A stretch of DNA of 64,000 nt from NCBI GenBank assembly GCA_010015745.1, contig ML978163.1, positions 372,001 through 436,000 of the forward strand, read 5' to 3'. How positions within the stretch are numbered: the first letter of the stretch is position 1; every line of letters begins with the position of its first letter. Position numbers and translations under genes: made by a program. The notes under the pieces were generated by a model, which worked only from the letters and a program-made list of their open reading frames with translations, made no database searches and was not told the DNA's origin. The DNA is from Setomelanomma holmii (lineage: Eukaryota > Ascomycota > Dothideomycetes > Pleosporales > Phaeosphaeriaceae). Positions 11,411-22,163 of the stretch are shown here, in pieces.

Positions 11411-12334
11411 TTAACCCTTCTTCTTGGACACACCGACGGTTCGGCCGCGGCGACCGGTAGTCTTCGAGTGCTGACCACGGACACGGAGGCCCCAGTAGTG
11501 ACGGAGACCACGGTGAGCGCGGATCTTCTTCAAGCGCTCGAGATCGTCACGGAGCTTGCTGTCGACACCGTTGGCCAAAACCTGGCTGTCCTTGCCATCG
11601 ACGATATCGCGCTGCCTGTTGAGGAACCAGCCGGGAATCTTGTCTGCGGTTTGTCAGAATACAGCGCATGCCTGTAAAAATTGCGCAACATACACTGCGA
11701 AGGGTTCTGGATGATGGTGACAATACGCTCAAGCTCTTCGGAGGTGAGATCACCAGCGCGCTTGCTAAGATCGACATCGGCCTTCTTGCAGACCAAGTTG
11801 GAGTAGCGGCGACCGACACCCTTGATCTTGGTCAAGGCGTACATGACCTTCTGCTTGCCATCGACGTTCGTGTTCAACAAACGGATGATGTATTGGAAGC
11901 TGCCAATGGTCAGCATCGTCATCAATAGACGCGATCCGTCAGCAGTGAAATGCGACTCGGCACTTCTCGCAAGCACATCAAAGCCCTCCGCCGGTGTTTC
12001 CCACACCCAGTCCTGCAAGCATGCTGATCCATTCAATCATCTCGGCCTCGTGTGAGTGCCACTGTTCGCTCCCAGCAGGATCCCACAACTGTTCTATCTT
12101 GACCCTTCCACGTCGACCACAGCATGCTTTCGGGATGGGCGGAGGCTACCTCGATCGGGTGCAGTTGGCTTGAGTGAGGACTCTGATGCGGCTTGCAGCA
12201 AGTGCGATATCGAATTCGAGGTGCGGGCATTGTGCGCGTTGTTCAGTACGTACTTCGACTTCTCTCCTGAGACGAGCGCTAGGTGATCATCAGCATATAC
12301 AACAGCTGCTACTAGGGAGAGTATACTCACACAT
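11411..12334 (-). CDS. RPS18: 40S ribosomal protein S18 (uS13), four exons
   Basis: Four exons: 12334-12331 (ATGT only), 12278-12254, 11899-11694 and 11643-11411. The introns are 52, 354 and 50 bases with GT...AG ends and consistent phases. The product is 155 residues, the normal length of eukaryotic S18. Landmarks are MSLVSGEK, NFQYIIRLLNTNVDG, the helix-two-turn-helix KIKGVGRRYSNLVCKKA, the invariant YKIPGWFLNRQ and the basic tail RGLRHYWGLRVRGQ to VSKKKG. It sits in the head of the small subunit and contacts the intersubunit bridge and P-site tRNA. The four-base first exon and the long second intron are usual for fungal ribosomal protein genes and explain why no single frame covers the N-terminus. 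Confidence 0.95.
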
Positions 12335-13634
12335 GATGGCGGCGTGTCGGGGCTCGTCAGTGTGGTGTTGTCGTTGCTGGCGAAGTCGTGATCTGGGAAT
12401 TTCGACCTCTCGCTTGTGCTTACAAGTGGTGGTCCGTGCTGGGCACTAGCTCGATTTCGGTCGAGGCGGAAGTCGCGCTTGGCGACGCTGACATAACGCC
12501 GAAGCCGCTCGTGTGGTGCCTCACCAACGCGTGCCAGACCAATACACCGTATCGTACGCCAACTCTTGCGACTTCCCTTACAACGCATCAGCCAACATGC
12601 GACAGCAGTAATCCCTTCCATCATTGTCGCATTGCTTTTCCCAGAGTCTGCCTAACAGAGTTCACCTGCATGAGGGACCTAGGCGGTGCAAGCCTAGCAA
12701 GACGCTGCCTGCTAGGTGTGTTCACGACCGCAGCAACACCCGGCATCCTCATCGATCGGATCACGGATTCTGGCAAGGAGAATGAGACTGCTTACGCGCA
12801 TCCATCTCGGACAGCGCAGGTTGCGTCTTGAGCGATGGCCGAAATGTCTATCTCTCCGAATGTGTCGCCAAAAGTCAGCCGCACTGGAGGTGTGACGAAT
12901 GCCCTGCAACGAACACCCTCAATATCTCCTTGCGGAACAGGTGAAGTGTCGCAATTATTTCGCTCATCTTGGCAAACACGGTCTGAGCCTCGTCACCACC
13001 TGCCGCACCCCTCAATTGTTGTCGCTGGACAGGTGCGTGAGTCGTCTCAACTGACCTTTTCAGCCCCAAAGCCTTTCCAATTTCGTCCAATTTTTCAAGC
13101 AACAGCCCTCAGCTGTGCCGATCTTCCCTTCTTCGATTCTTCGGCGATTTTGAGTTTGTCATGATGCAGCAAGTTTAGCCTTGTTACCAGGATTAGTGGC
13201 TGTGTGGCGAAGCTCGTGGCCGTGGCTGTGCCATGTCTTTGCCCAACAAAATTACACTGACATGACGCAGTTTGGCTAGCAGAAGTTGATGCCTGAAGAG
13301 AAGCGAAAGGAAACGGAGTCTTGTCTAGTACTTTTCTGGCCCCTAGCATTCTCCTTATAACCAGGCCTTGGCCGCAGTCCATGTCTTAGCTGGCAGCCCC
13401 TGGCCTCACCATTCTTCTCGTACTAGTCTTCTGCGGTGCACCTCACCTTATAGTTACTTGATTCTAAGTCACAGCCCCTCGGTTATTCATAAGTCTGCCT
13501 GCCCTTTCCTCGCCACCTCTTCAATTTCACAGGTCCTAATCGAATGCATCGCCGTTCCAGCATTGTCCCGGACAGCTCCGTCTCCCCTGCAGGCTTCTTG
13601 CCTGGCATCCCCGAACTGCAGGACCGTTACCACC
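12335..13634. other. Mostly noncoding; a possible unresolved minus-strand gene fragment
   Basis: About 1.3 kb between the S18 start and the next plus-strand gene. On the minus strand, 13102-12875 reads as a protein-like helical segment (LLEKLDEIGKALGLK, later MSEIIATLHLFRKEIL), and another frame (about 12930-12795) reads on with FVTPPVRLTFGDTFGEIDIS. They suggest a small spliced or frameshifted gene, but I could not find introns that join them, nor name a family. Confidence 0.25.
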
Positions 13635-15134
13635 ATGACTGATCCACGGTCTATCGGCCCTGAGCCTAACACGCCTTCCATCACCGGTCAGGATCAAGTC
13701 ATCCCTCTGCCTACCCAACCTCTCCGGCAAGACACATGTTCATCGAGTAGCAGTGAACTGTACCCGCCTATACCCTTTGGCCGATGGACACTCCCATTTC
13801 ACGGAAACTGTCCAAGGTGTCGCCATTATCACAAGGCTGTACTGGTGAAGGTTAACCTGAGACCGGACCCCAAACAAGTCAGCTATGTTCGCTGCGAAAA
13901 GTGTAAGGAAAAGTGGGCAGCCTTTGGTGGCCGTAGCGCTACCCAGATCAGTCTTCTGTCTGATACGACAACCGAGCCGGATCAAATGGAAAAGGAGTTG
14001 AAGTATAGCCTCATTGAGATGGTCAGGGCTGCGACCAACGTTGCGTCGCTGGGTGCGATTGCAGAACCTCCAACACAGGGACCATCCCACGAGCCTTCGA
14101 CTACATCTCCTGAGGCCGAACAAGCAAACACCAACCGGGTTGAAGAGCATGAATCGCTCCACCATGATGACCTTGATCAGCTGCCCCGCGTTTGCACCTA
14201 TCCCACTGTTGAGGTAGCCAATGAAGCCAACATCCGTAGTCGGCCTTTCCAGCTTGCATCTAAGCTTAGGAGATCTGTCAGTGCGCGCCTTTCCCAGCCA
14301 CATAGGGAGGTCTTGAGGAAATTTTTACCTGGCTCCAGCCGAAACAAGATTTCAGCCCGGAAGCTGGAGAAGTCTCCCGTCCGAGTTCCGCCTGCTGCAA
14401 CTCCTCCAGCCGTGGTGTCCAGCTTCGACGCCAGTGAGCCTGTCAGTTCCAGGGAAATCGCTACGGATCATCACGTCACAGCACCAAGCGTGACCGACTT
14501 CGCTCTTCCCGGCCCTTCTGAGCTGCACACAGAGGTAGTTGCATATATACAGACCCTGGACACATCCACATTGCCGTCCATGAGTGAGCATGAGCGGGCA
14601 TCCTGGATGCGGGAGATTTACACTGCCTTCAAAGCACGCCAGAAAGGCCAAGCAAAGCTACTAGGCTACTCTAAGGTTGTTGAAACGAGCGCTCAGCAAC
14701 CTCAGCCTCCATTGGAACCATCGAGTCAACTCTCATTGGAGGTTTCGAATATGACCGAACTATTCCGTGAGATTGAAGCTGGCTCACGCGTCAGCACTTT
14801 TACCATTAGCGACGGCTATTCGGAAGCGCATATGTCTTCAGAAGAGAACAATGTCGCTGTTCAGCCTCAGCTCTTGCGACATTTGCAGCAAGAACGACGT
14901 GGATCTGGACCACAGCGACCGCAGTCAGTGCCCAATGCACCGCGATCGCCGCCAGTTTCTCATCATCGGACACGCTATTCTGTCGACTTGCTCAGACAGC
15001 ACGATGCAGACAACAACATTGCGTCTGCACCGAGACAGGGTTCACCGGCTCCCTCTCGTTTATCACAAACCTCAACTGCGATTGGCACAATCATCACATA
15101 CCACCCTGACGCGTCACAAGCGTCCATTCGCTGA
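13635..15134 (+). CDS. Hypothetical protein with N-terminal zinc-ribbon
   Basis: A single exon of 499 residues from the ATG at 13635, which has a good context (CACCATGA). The frame is open further upstream to 13368, but that part is Ser/Cys/His-rich, looks like leader sequence and lacks conservation features. Near residues 50-100 lies a probable zinc ribbon: FHGNCPRCRHYH, then VRCEKCKEKWAAFGG. The remainder is largely disordered, rich in Ser, Pro and Gln, with short helical stretches such as the segment around MREIYTAFKARQKG. Similar HGNCPRC proteins occur in many dothideomycetes as uncharacterised proteins. The zinc ribbon could mediate nucleic acid or protein binding; nothing more specific is supported. 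Confidence 0.7.
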   Translation: MTDPRSIGPEPNTPSITGQDQVIPLPTQPLRQDTCSSSSSELYPPIPFGRWTLPFHGNCPRCRHYHKAVLVKVNLRPDPKQVSYVRCEKCKEKWAAFGGRSATQISLLSDTTTEPDQMEKELKYSLIEMVRAATNVASLGAIAEPPTQGPSHEPSTTSPEAEQANTNRVEEHESLHHDDLDQLPRVCTYPTVEVANEANIRSRPFQLASKLRRSVSARLSQPHREVLRKFLPGSSRNKISARKLEKSPVRVPPAATPPAVVSSFDASEPVSSREIATDHHVTAPSVTDFALPGPSELHTEVVAYIQTLDTSTLPSMSEHERASWMREIYTAFKARQKGQAKLLGYSKVVETSAQQPQPPLEPSSQLSLEVSNMTELFREIEAGSRVSTFTISDGYSEAHMSSEENNVAVQPQLLRHLQQERRGSGPQRPQSVPNAPRSPPVSHHRTRYSVDLLRQHDADNNIASAPRQGSPAPSRLSQTSTAIGTIITYHPDASQASIR

Positions 15135-15756
15135 TCGTCGGATACGGATGTGTATCATTGAGAGCTCACGATCCACCGCACCAGCTACGTCTAGCTTCAA
15201 GTTGACGATTGAATGAGCCCACAAAAGTCGACCGACGTACTGAACCGTCACCATTTCGACAGAGTCGCACTCTCGCTTCGAGCGTTGTTTCGTAACGCGA
15301 ATCCTTCTTTACCAGAGACATCAGGCCTACTTACATATCTACAAACTTGACGAGTGATAAGGCTGCTGGGGGCTCCGATGGTGACGATGTCACTATCCTC
15401 CTTTTTCAACTATCTGTACGCGTACTGTCGTTGATCTTCCGCATCATTTCAGTCTCTACCTTGCTAACACAGAAACCACTCACAAGCACCCGTATCTCCT
15501 TTTTAAATTATGTTATTGCATGTACGACATCACGTTCACTACGCCGGTCATGACTGCATCGCAAAGGAGGGCAAGATTTACGGTCATTTTCATGAACGCA
15601 ATGTTGATGCACTTACGCCTTCATTTCCTTCCATGTAGCTAGACTAAAATCTCGAATCCTACTTACATTACTGCATGTCCACCAACTATAGAGGTAACAA
15701 GGGTATACAACCATCCAAAAGAACATCAAAACACATTAACCTCCCATTTCGCATCT
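15135..15756. other. Intergenic between convergent genes, nothing recognised
   Basis: About 620 bases holding the 3' UTRs of two convergent genes. Confidence 0.35.
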
Positions 15757-17523
15757 CTAAAACACATTCCTCCCCATCATAGCATCAAACGCCACTTCCT
15801 TAATCCTCCTCATATACATTTCAATCGTATGCTGCGCAAGATCTCCAAAAATCACATCTGCAAGCTCCTCATCCGCCACCCTCGATGCCGACGCACTCCC
15901 GTTCTCCCGGTCCCGCAGGAGAATCACATCGCCGGCGTTCGTCAATGGCGCGGGTGGCGTAGGCCACAGCGGCAGCTCTTCCCAAGGTGTCGGCGGTGCC
16001 AGGGGTGCGACTGTGCGGATCACTCTTGTCCCGCGCGATCCGCGTACAACTTTGACTGGCTGGACAGCTGGAGCCACCACGGACGATGGAGGTGAGGCCG
16101 TCATGAGCTTAGCCAAAGACTTGACATACGCGGCGTTGCTGAGGCGCAGAACGGGATCGCCTTCGTTGGCGAAGGAGAGAAATATACCGGCTGCGTGGTC
16201 GCGCTTGGGTAGGGGTGTAAGGGAGAGTGGTGGCGCGCCGAAGGTGATGCAATTGATGCTTGGAAAGAGACTTGCGAGCGCTGTCAATTCTGAACTGACA
16301 GAGGTTGAAGTCATGTGGCTGTAAAGCAAGGCCGCGACAGCTCCGCCTGCAGAGTGACCGGTGAATAGAAGTGATGGCTTCTCAACGGAAGCAGGTAGTT
16401 GTTGTAATTGTGTGGCCACTTGGTTGACCATCGCTTTGGTAACATTGAGGAAGCCGGCGTGGCATGCATTCTCTTCGTCATCGAGGAAACCGGTGGGTTG
16501 CACGGGGTCGGCGGCTTTGTTGACGGACCAATCTGACAGGCTTGAGAACTCGGTGCCGCGAATAGAGACGATGACGAGGCGTGAGTCATCGATGAGCTGG
16601 TCGTCAATGATCATGGCTTTGATGTCCTTCGATGTGTTTGCTGGAGTGTATGTACCTCTTCGCATGGGTGCGCGCGAGTCATAACAGTCTAGCGACCCTT
16701 GCGCAGCTCGACAGACCATGGACCATGCAGGGAGAGTGGTACTGAAGTTCGGTAGGTTTGGTGGCAGTTTCGAGTTCCTGAACATGGCGGCCTTCTTTGC
16801 TAGGATAGATCGATCACGAGCAGCAGCATCTTGGAACTCGTTTCGCCTGACTGGGGTAGGTCTGGTACGCTGTGGTGGTTGTAGCCTGCCACGAGAGTCG
16901 ATGCTTGTCTCGTAATCCTCCTCGACGCTGTATATCGACGCTCCACTCGAGTAGATCGAGGAGGCACTCGAGTATATTGAGGCTCGGTCGCTGGAGTAGA
17001 TCGAGGTCGAGTCTCGTGAGTATATTGAAGACGCAGTGGACTGGGCATCGTCGATGGTGAAATTCTCGAACGTGTCGGTGACTTCATCGGATTGAGAACC
17101 ATCTTCGGTAGATGTTGGGGAGGTTGAGAACGAATCGATTGTGGGTACAGCGGTTCCCTGTGGTTCAGCTGGTAGGGCATCCGATGTGTCGCGGATCGAA
17201 TCACCGTTGACGTCTGTCTGCGTGATGCTAGAGCTGGTTATGAGGGTCGGTTCAGGCATCGACATCTGAGGTTCTGCAACCGAATTTTGTTCACGGACTG
17301 GCTCCTGCACCGGAAGCGAGCGTTCGGCTACTGGTGCCACTGGCTTTATCTCGTTCAAAGTCCTTGACAGAAAAGTCGCTTTCTTGATGCCAACCTTCCA
17401 GTTTGTGCTGCTTTTCAGACTCGATTTGGTAGCTGTGTCGGATGATGTGATAGCGCCTGACTGAGCAGGAGCTTCTTTCTTGGTTTTGGCCGCGAGTTTG
17501 ACGTTGTGACCGCCTCTGGCCAT
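15757..17523 (-). CDS. Class-3 lipase-like alpha/beta hydrolase with disordered N-terminus
   Basis: A single exon of 588 residues. The first 230 residues are disordered and Ser/Thr-rich, with five copies of a SIYS motif between residues 166 and 199. The catalytic part starts near residue 240. It shows the IRGTEF oxyanion-region strand, a SLSDW segment, FTGHSAGGAVAALL (GxSxG nucleophile elbow, about residue 395) and a following INCITFGAPPLS strand with FANEGDPVLRLS, which carries the expected catalytic aspartate. This order matches PF01764 (lipase class 3) enzymes that hydrolyse acylglycerols or other lipid esters. No signal peptide or membrane segment is evident, so it is probably intracellular. 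The substrate is unknown. Confidence 0.85.
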   Translation of the reverse strand: MARGGHNVKLAAKTKKEAPAQSGAITSSDTATKSSLKSSTNWKVGIKKATFLSRTLNEIKPVAPVAERSLPVQEPVREQNSVAEPQMSMPEPTLITSSSITQTDVNGDSIRDTSDALPAEPQGTAVPTIDSFSTSPTSTEDGSQSDEVTDTFENFTIDDAQSTASSIYSRDSTSIYSSDRASIYSSASSIYSSGASIYSVEEDYETSIDSRGRLQPPQRTRPTPVRRNEFQDAAARDRSILAKKAAMFRNSKLPPNLPNFSTTLPAWSMVCRAAQGSLDCYDSRAPMRRGTYTPANTSKDIKAMIIDDQLIDDSRLVIVSIRGTEFSSLSDWSVNKAADPVQPTGFLDDEENACHAGFLNVTKAMVNQVATQLQQLPASVEKPSLLFTGHSAGGAVAALLYSHMTSTSVSSELTALASLFPSINCITFGAPPLSLTPLPKRDHAAGIFLSFANEGDPVLRLSNAAYVKSLAKLMTASPPSSVVAPAVQPVKVVRGSRGTRVIRTVAPLAPPTPWEELPLWPTPPAPLTNAGDVILLRDRENGSASASRVADEELADVIFGDLAQHTIEMYMRRIKEVAFDAMMGRNVF

Positions 17524-18455
17524 GATGCAATCTGTGAGAACAGTTCGGTTAACAGTAAGGAGTGGAGATGTTGTTTGAGGCTGATGAGGCTGCTGGACAT
17601 GCAGAGGGGCTTATGAGTGACTGAGAAGCGACTGATATGTGTTCGCTATAAGGCCGAGAACGTCATGCGACATGTGCTTTGTTCTGGCACGATTCGATCG
17701 CTTGCGATCCTATCAACCCGGCCATAGCGAAGGATGCTGAGGGCAAGGCGGTATCGTCTGGCCCAGCGATGCGCCACAAAACTGACCCCACCGCTCCAGT
17801 CTTCATGTGAATATAATGTATTGACGCGTAAGGTGCTCCCTTCGCGACCCAGTAGGGTGGTCGGCGACGCCGATAGGCGGTCACAAGTTATAAACGGGCC
17901 TTACAGCATCTGAACATGCGGTGTTGGAGCCATTCGCATACGCACCACAGCCGCTATGGCACAGACTCAGCTGGAAGTAGAGCGCCCATGGAGAGGTCTA
18001 GTCGGGAAGGGGTTCGGAGAATAAATATCACAGGTCGACACGTACCCTTTAGGTAGCCACATAAGCACTTTAGCTCGATGGAGCGACCGAATCTTGCATT
18101 GAAAGATACACAAAACTGTGTCAAGGCTTAGCGCAAGCCACGAAGGGTGGAATGTGTATCTTGGTGCCAAAAGCTTGTCTGCACTTCCGCCAATTGCGAG
18201 GCCGCGCCAGCACCCAAAAACAGACTTCGCTTGCGCGCACGACCCAATAACAGGCTAGATCCGGATCCGCGGAGGTCAGCCTTGCGCTCATTCCGCCTGC
18301 ATGGTTGTTGTCGATCGCCATGCATTTCAGCTGGGCGCGCTTGAGATGCATCTCGACTTTTGCATTGCGTACTATATATCGCCTAGAGGAGGCCGTTATG
18401 GCTTCCAAGACTTTCACAAGCAAGTCCTTCCTCACAACCACACACGACTTTCACC
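17524..18455. other. Divergent intergenic region, nothing recognised
   Basis: About 930 bases between the lipase-like gene and the MFS transporter gene, presumably both promoters. A TATA-like TACTATATATC lies near 18369-18379, about 80 bases upstream of the transporter start. Confidence 0.35.
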
Positions 18456-20088
18456 ATGACATCGAAAACGTCAGTGGACATTGAGGTCCAGGTTTGCGAG
18501 TCTGATACCTCGACGAAGGAGATCTGCGAGCATCCCGATGCCTTGACGGCGGATTGGGATGCACCTCACAACAAAGAGAATCCTCGGAATTGGAGTGCCT
18601 GTGAGTACTAACACTCGCAAATCCAAGGTTTGAGCAAGACTAATACATACACAGGGAAAAAGGCCGGCCATATCATCCCAGTCTCGATGCTCTGCCTGAG
18701 CGTTACGGCTGGATCATCAATGATCACTCCAGGTGCTTTTGCGATAGCCCATACCTTCCATGTGTCGCATACTGCTGCACTGCTTCCTTTATCACTCTTT
18801 GTCCTTGGTCTTGCGATTGGTCCGGTGCTTGCAGCACCAATCTCAGAGACTCGCGGAAGGGCCATAGTGTATAAAGTCTCCATGCCTTTATACATGTTAT
18901 TCATCTTTGGCGCTGGCATGTCGAAAACGTTTGCAGGATTGCTCGTGTGCCGCACGCTTGCTGCTATAGCGGGTGCTCCATGTCTTGCAGTCGGAGCTGG
19001 AACAGTTGCCGACCTCTTCGAACCGACGAGAATGGCTCCAGGTGGTGCGTTAGTCGTGATGGCGCCTTTCTTGGGTCCTTGTAAGTGACATGCCCTCAGT
19101 ATGGAACAAAAGACATGATATTGACTGATCGTTTCAGGCCTTGGCCCAGTCATTGGTGGGCTCTCAGCTACATATACCGAGTACAAGTGGACTCAGTGGT
19201 CCACCATTTTTCTGGCACTGTTCGCATACATTCTCGTCCTTCCCACGCAGGAGACACATCGCAAGGTTCTGCTGAAGAGGAAGGCTCAACGCCTAAGCCT
19301 ACCGCCTCCAGAGCCTGAGCTTGCACCCAAAGAGGCCATCAAGCTACTGCTCACCATTACTCTCTTCCGACCCATCCGCATGCTGCTCTCCGAGCCCATT
19401 GTCTTGCTGTACTCTATCTACAACGCTTTCACTTTCAGCGTGCTGTTTGCGTTCTTCGAAGCCTACCCATTCGTCTTCATGGGACAGTATCACTTTACCA
19501 TCAGGGAGTACAGCTTGACCTTTTTGAGTATTGGAGTCGGTGTCGTTCTCGGAGCGTTAGGCGCTGTTGCGGTCGATCTTTTGGTCTACAGGAAGATTGT
19601 TCGCGAGAACGGTGAACGCTTCCAGAAGAAGGGACCGGAGCAGAGATTGTACATTGGTATGATCGGCGACTTATGTCTCCCCATCGGGTAAGTCATCCTG
19701 CTGTGCTTCAACGTTAAGCCTCATACTAATTCAATCTAGACTTGTCTGGTTTGCTTTGACTGCCAAAACATCCATCCACTGGATCGTCCCAGTTCTTGCT
19801 GGCATCCCTTTCGCCTTTGGCAACGTCACCGTCTTCATATCAGCAGCACTCTACATGCTAGACGTCTACGGCCCAATGAGCGGTGCATCAGCTATGGCTG
19901 CGAATGGCCTACTTCGCTACATCATGGGAGCAGCCTTTCCGCTGTTCACGGTCCAGATGTATGAAGCATTAGGGGCTAAGTGGGCCACACTACTTCTGGC
20001 TTTCGTTTGCATGCTCATGATTCCCATTCCATGGATCTTCTACAAGTTCGGACCTGGCATCCGGAAGAAGAGTCCCTTCAGCCAGTGA
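18456..20088 (+). CDS. MFS multidrug/polyamine transporter (DHA1, TPO-like)
   Basis: Four exons, 18456-18600, 18655-19080, 19138-19687 and 19740-20088, with introns of 54, 57 and 52 bases, all GT-AG and phase-consistent; 489 residues. The cytoplasmic N-terminus has the ENPRNWS motif just before helix 1, a hallmark of the fungal DHA1 Tpo/Flu group. Motif C-like GLAIGPVLAAPISETRGR follows in helices 4-5, then GTVADLF and GPVIGGL, giving 12 predicted helices in two halves split by a charged cytoplasmic loop (KRKAQRLSLPPP region). Relatives export polyamines, azoles or toxins at the plasma membrane by proton antiport. The substrate cannot be read from sequence, and no biosynthetic genes surround it. 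Confidence 0.9.
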
Positions 20089-20638
20089 TCTAGTCATTTC
20101 GTTGAAAACAAACTATATCCAGACATTCTTGATACCCAATGTGATCATTACTCAGCTTCCAAATGCTGGTCTACTGCGTTACACGTAAGATTGTGCACGC
20201 CTGATACTTTAAACCCCATGCCTTTCCAGACGCCAATGCTGCAAGTTGGTTGATACAATATCCTTGGGACCTCGCCCAGCAAGACTATTGAGTGATAGCG
20301 CGCATGTTGCTTGCACAATGCGGAACCCAACTCACGTCTGTTGGGTCAGCTGAAACAAATGCGATGACGAACAAACTGATTTTCCTGTCACGACTTCGCG
20401 TGAAAGCCATGGGGCTGTCATCGCCGGTGATAATGATGCTAGTCTTGAGGTCTTCAAGCACCTGCTGCCTTGCATTCTGTTGGCAGACTCGAAATTTCAC
20501 CACCCAGGAGACTTCTTCCTCGCACAAAAGCAACACCCACCGCGAATCTAAATCTTCTCCTTTCTCTCCAGCAACAACACTTATCAACTCACCTCAAGCG
20601 AATCCTTCAACCAACAACACCGGTCTTCAAGTCTCACA
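20089..20638. other. Intergenic, promoter of the RING gene
   Basis: About 550 bases. A frame through this region runs into the RING gene in another phase and is a shadow. The last 80 bases are a CA-rich leader. Confidence 0.35.
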
Positions 20639-21937
20639 ATGTCAACTCTCGCCCCTGATCGAGCATCCATGCACTCCGTCGACAACGAATGCGCCTTGTG
20701 CTACGAAGACTTGGGTCAAGAGCACCCTCCCGTTCCACTCGACAACTGTCAGCATGTCTTCGGCCGGCAATGTCTGGACGCGTGGATGGCTTCAGATAAT
20801 GCGCAGCGCAACAAGTGTCCTACATGTCGAGCCGTCCTCTTCAACCTTGGAGCACGACATCATAACGACAATTTGCCCCTTGGTCCACTCGACGGCGCCT
20901 TCGACGACCCAGACCTCGACAACAACAACTTACACCAACCTGTCCATCCGTACCGAAACTTCGACACCGAAGCCCGCAATCTATACCGATGGTTCATCAT
21001 GGATCAAGAGAACGTCTCTTCGTTCTACCGCAAGCTCTGGCGTCGCGCAGTACGTACGCTGACACCACAGTACACTGCTTCAGGCCATCGCATCACCCCA
21101 GAGCTCGAGACTGCTGCTCGCATTGTACTTATCGAATTGCTGAATCACATCGGTTACGAGCCTGCGCATGAGGATGAAGATGTGTATGAGCTCCTCTTGC
21201 GGAGCCTGCACGACGATCGGGAAGCCATACTACTTTGTCGACGATTCATGCAGCTGGTCATGGTCATGGTTATGTTGAGCACCTTCTACCCGATGAGTGT
21301 GGAAGTCGTGCTCGGCTGTTTTGATCTTCTTCCAGACTTGGACGGACACCTGAACTTCGATTTGATTAACACTGCCATTGCACATCCCAGTGGTCCTAAC
21401 GCGGCTATCCTCAAGATCGTTACGATGCTGCTTGTCGATCATAGCATTGGCTACGTCGCCAATAACTTGGGCGCGCAGTGGTATGTTGGCATTCGGGCGT
21501 CGAACTTGTTCTACAATAAGGCGCTGGTTGTCAAGGAGACAATGGCTGGAAAGTCACGGGACCACAAGGAAGCATTCAAGCAGATGACGGCGACGAATGC
21601 GGAGATTGTGCGGTTGTGGTCAGAGGCTACGGTGGAGGAGCAGCCGCGTGCGCGAGGTAATTTCTGCGCGCGTCTCCTTGGTATGTTCTGGCGCGCTAAT
21701 CCACCTCGAGAGCCTCGTAGGACTCTGACTCGGCCGCAGCCGGCATTCCAGAACCGAGCAGCGAGCGACCGCACAAGCCGTCTCATGGGCCCTGCTGGTC
21801 GCGTTGGGTCTCGTCGATCTGGCGCGCGTGCGTCTGGGGCTCGCGTCAGCCAGCATAACTACAGTTCGGCGTCTTTGCTCGTATCGTCGGAGGGACGGGT
21901 GCGGATGGAACAACACACGCACATGGCGAGGTGGTAG
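20639..21937 (+). CDS. RING-finger protein, putative E3 ubiquitin ligase
   Basis: A single exon of 432 residues. The RING is at residues 16-64: CALCYEDL, C-x-H-V-F-G-x-x-C, L-D-A-W and NKCPTCRAVLF, giving the C3HC4/C3H2C3 spacing of E3 ligases that bind an E2 enzyme. The middle is helical and globular, with no named domain; a hydrophobic segment of about 20 residues (MQLVMVMVMLSTFYPMSVEVVL) could be a buried helix or a membrane helix. The C-terminus is Arg/Ser-rich and disordered. Targets are unknown. The start is the first ATG after the CA-rich leader and lies shortly before the RING, as is common for such fungal proteins. Confidence 0.8.
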   Translation: MSTLAPDRASMHSVDNECALCYEDLGQEHPPVPLDNCQHVFGRQCLDAWMASDNAQRNKCPTCRAVLFNLGARHHNDNLPLGPLDGAFDDPDLDNNNLHQPVHPYRNFDTEARNLYRWFIMDQENVSSFYRKLWRRAVRTLTPQYTASGHRITPELETAARIVLIELLNHIGYEPAHEDEDVYELLLRSLHDDREAILLCRRFMQLVMVMVMLSTFYPMSVEVVLGCFDLLPDLDGHLNFDLINTAIAHPSGPNAAILKIVTMLLVDHSIGYVANNLGAQWYVGIRASNLFYNKALVVKETMAGKSRDHKEAFKQMTATNAEIVRLWSEATVEEQPRARGNFCARLLGMFWRANPPREPRRTLTRPQPAFQNRAASDRTSRLMGPAGRVGSRRSGARASGARVSQHNYSSASLLVSSEGRVRMEQHTHMARW

Positions 21938-22163
21938 AGGCAACGTCGATGGTCACAGATGGCTTCGCAAGCAGGACTTCCACATTTAGGAGGAGTATGG
22001 ACGGATTGGAGGACAACAAGAGAGTAAGGAATGTCACGGACTCTTGAAAAAGGCTTGAAAGGCTCCATAGTCTAAAGGAGAATCAGTGAGGTATCAAAAG
22101 CTCAATGTCAAACGACCCAGACGCTGCCAAACTTCGTGATCCACATGTGCTTTAGCCAACTCA

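Noticed and set aside
13368..13634. Upstream extension of the zinc-ribbon protein
   Set aside because: The frame is open, but the sequence looks like promoter and leader, and the ATG at 13635 has a better context.
20292..21062. 256-codon plus-strand frame
   Set aside because: It runs into the RING gene in a different phase; the RING frame has the recognisable domain.
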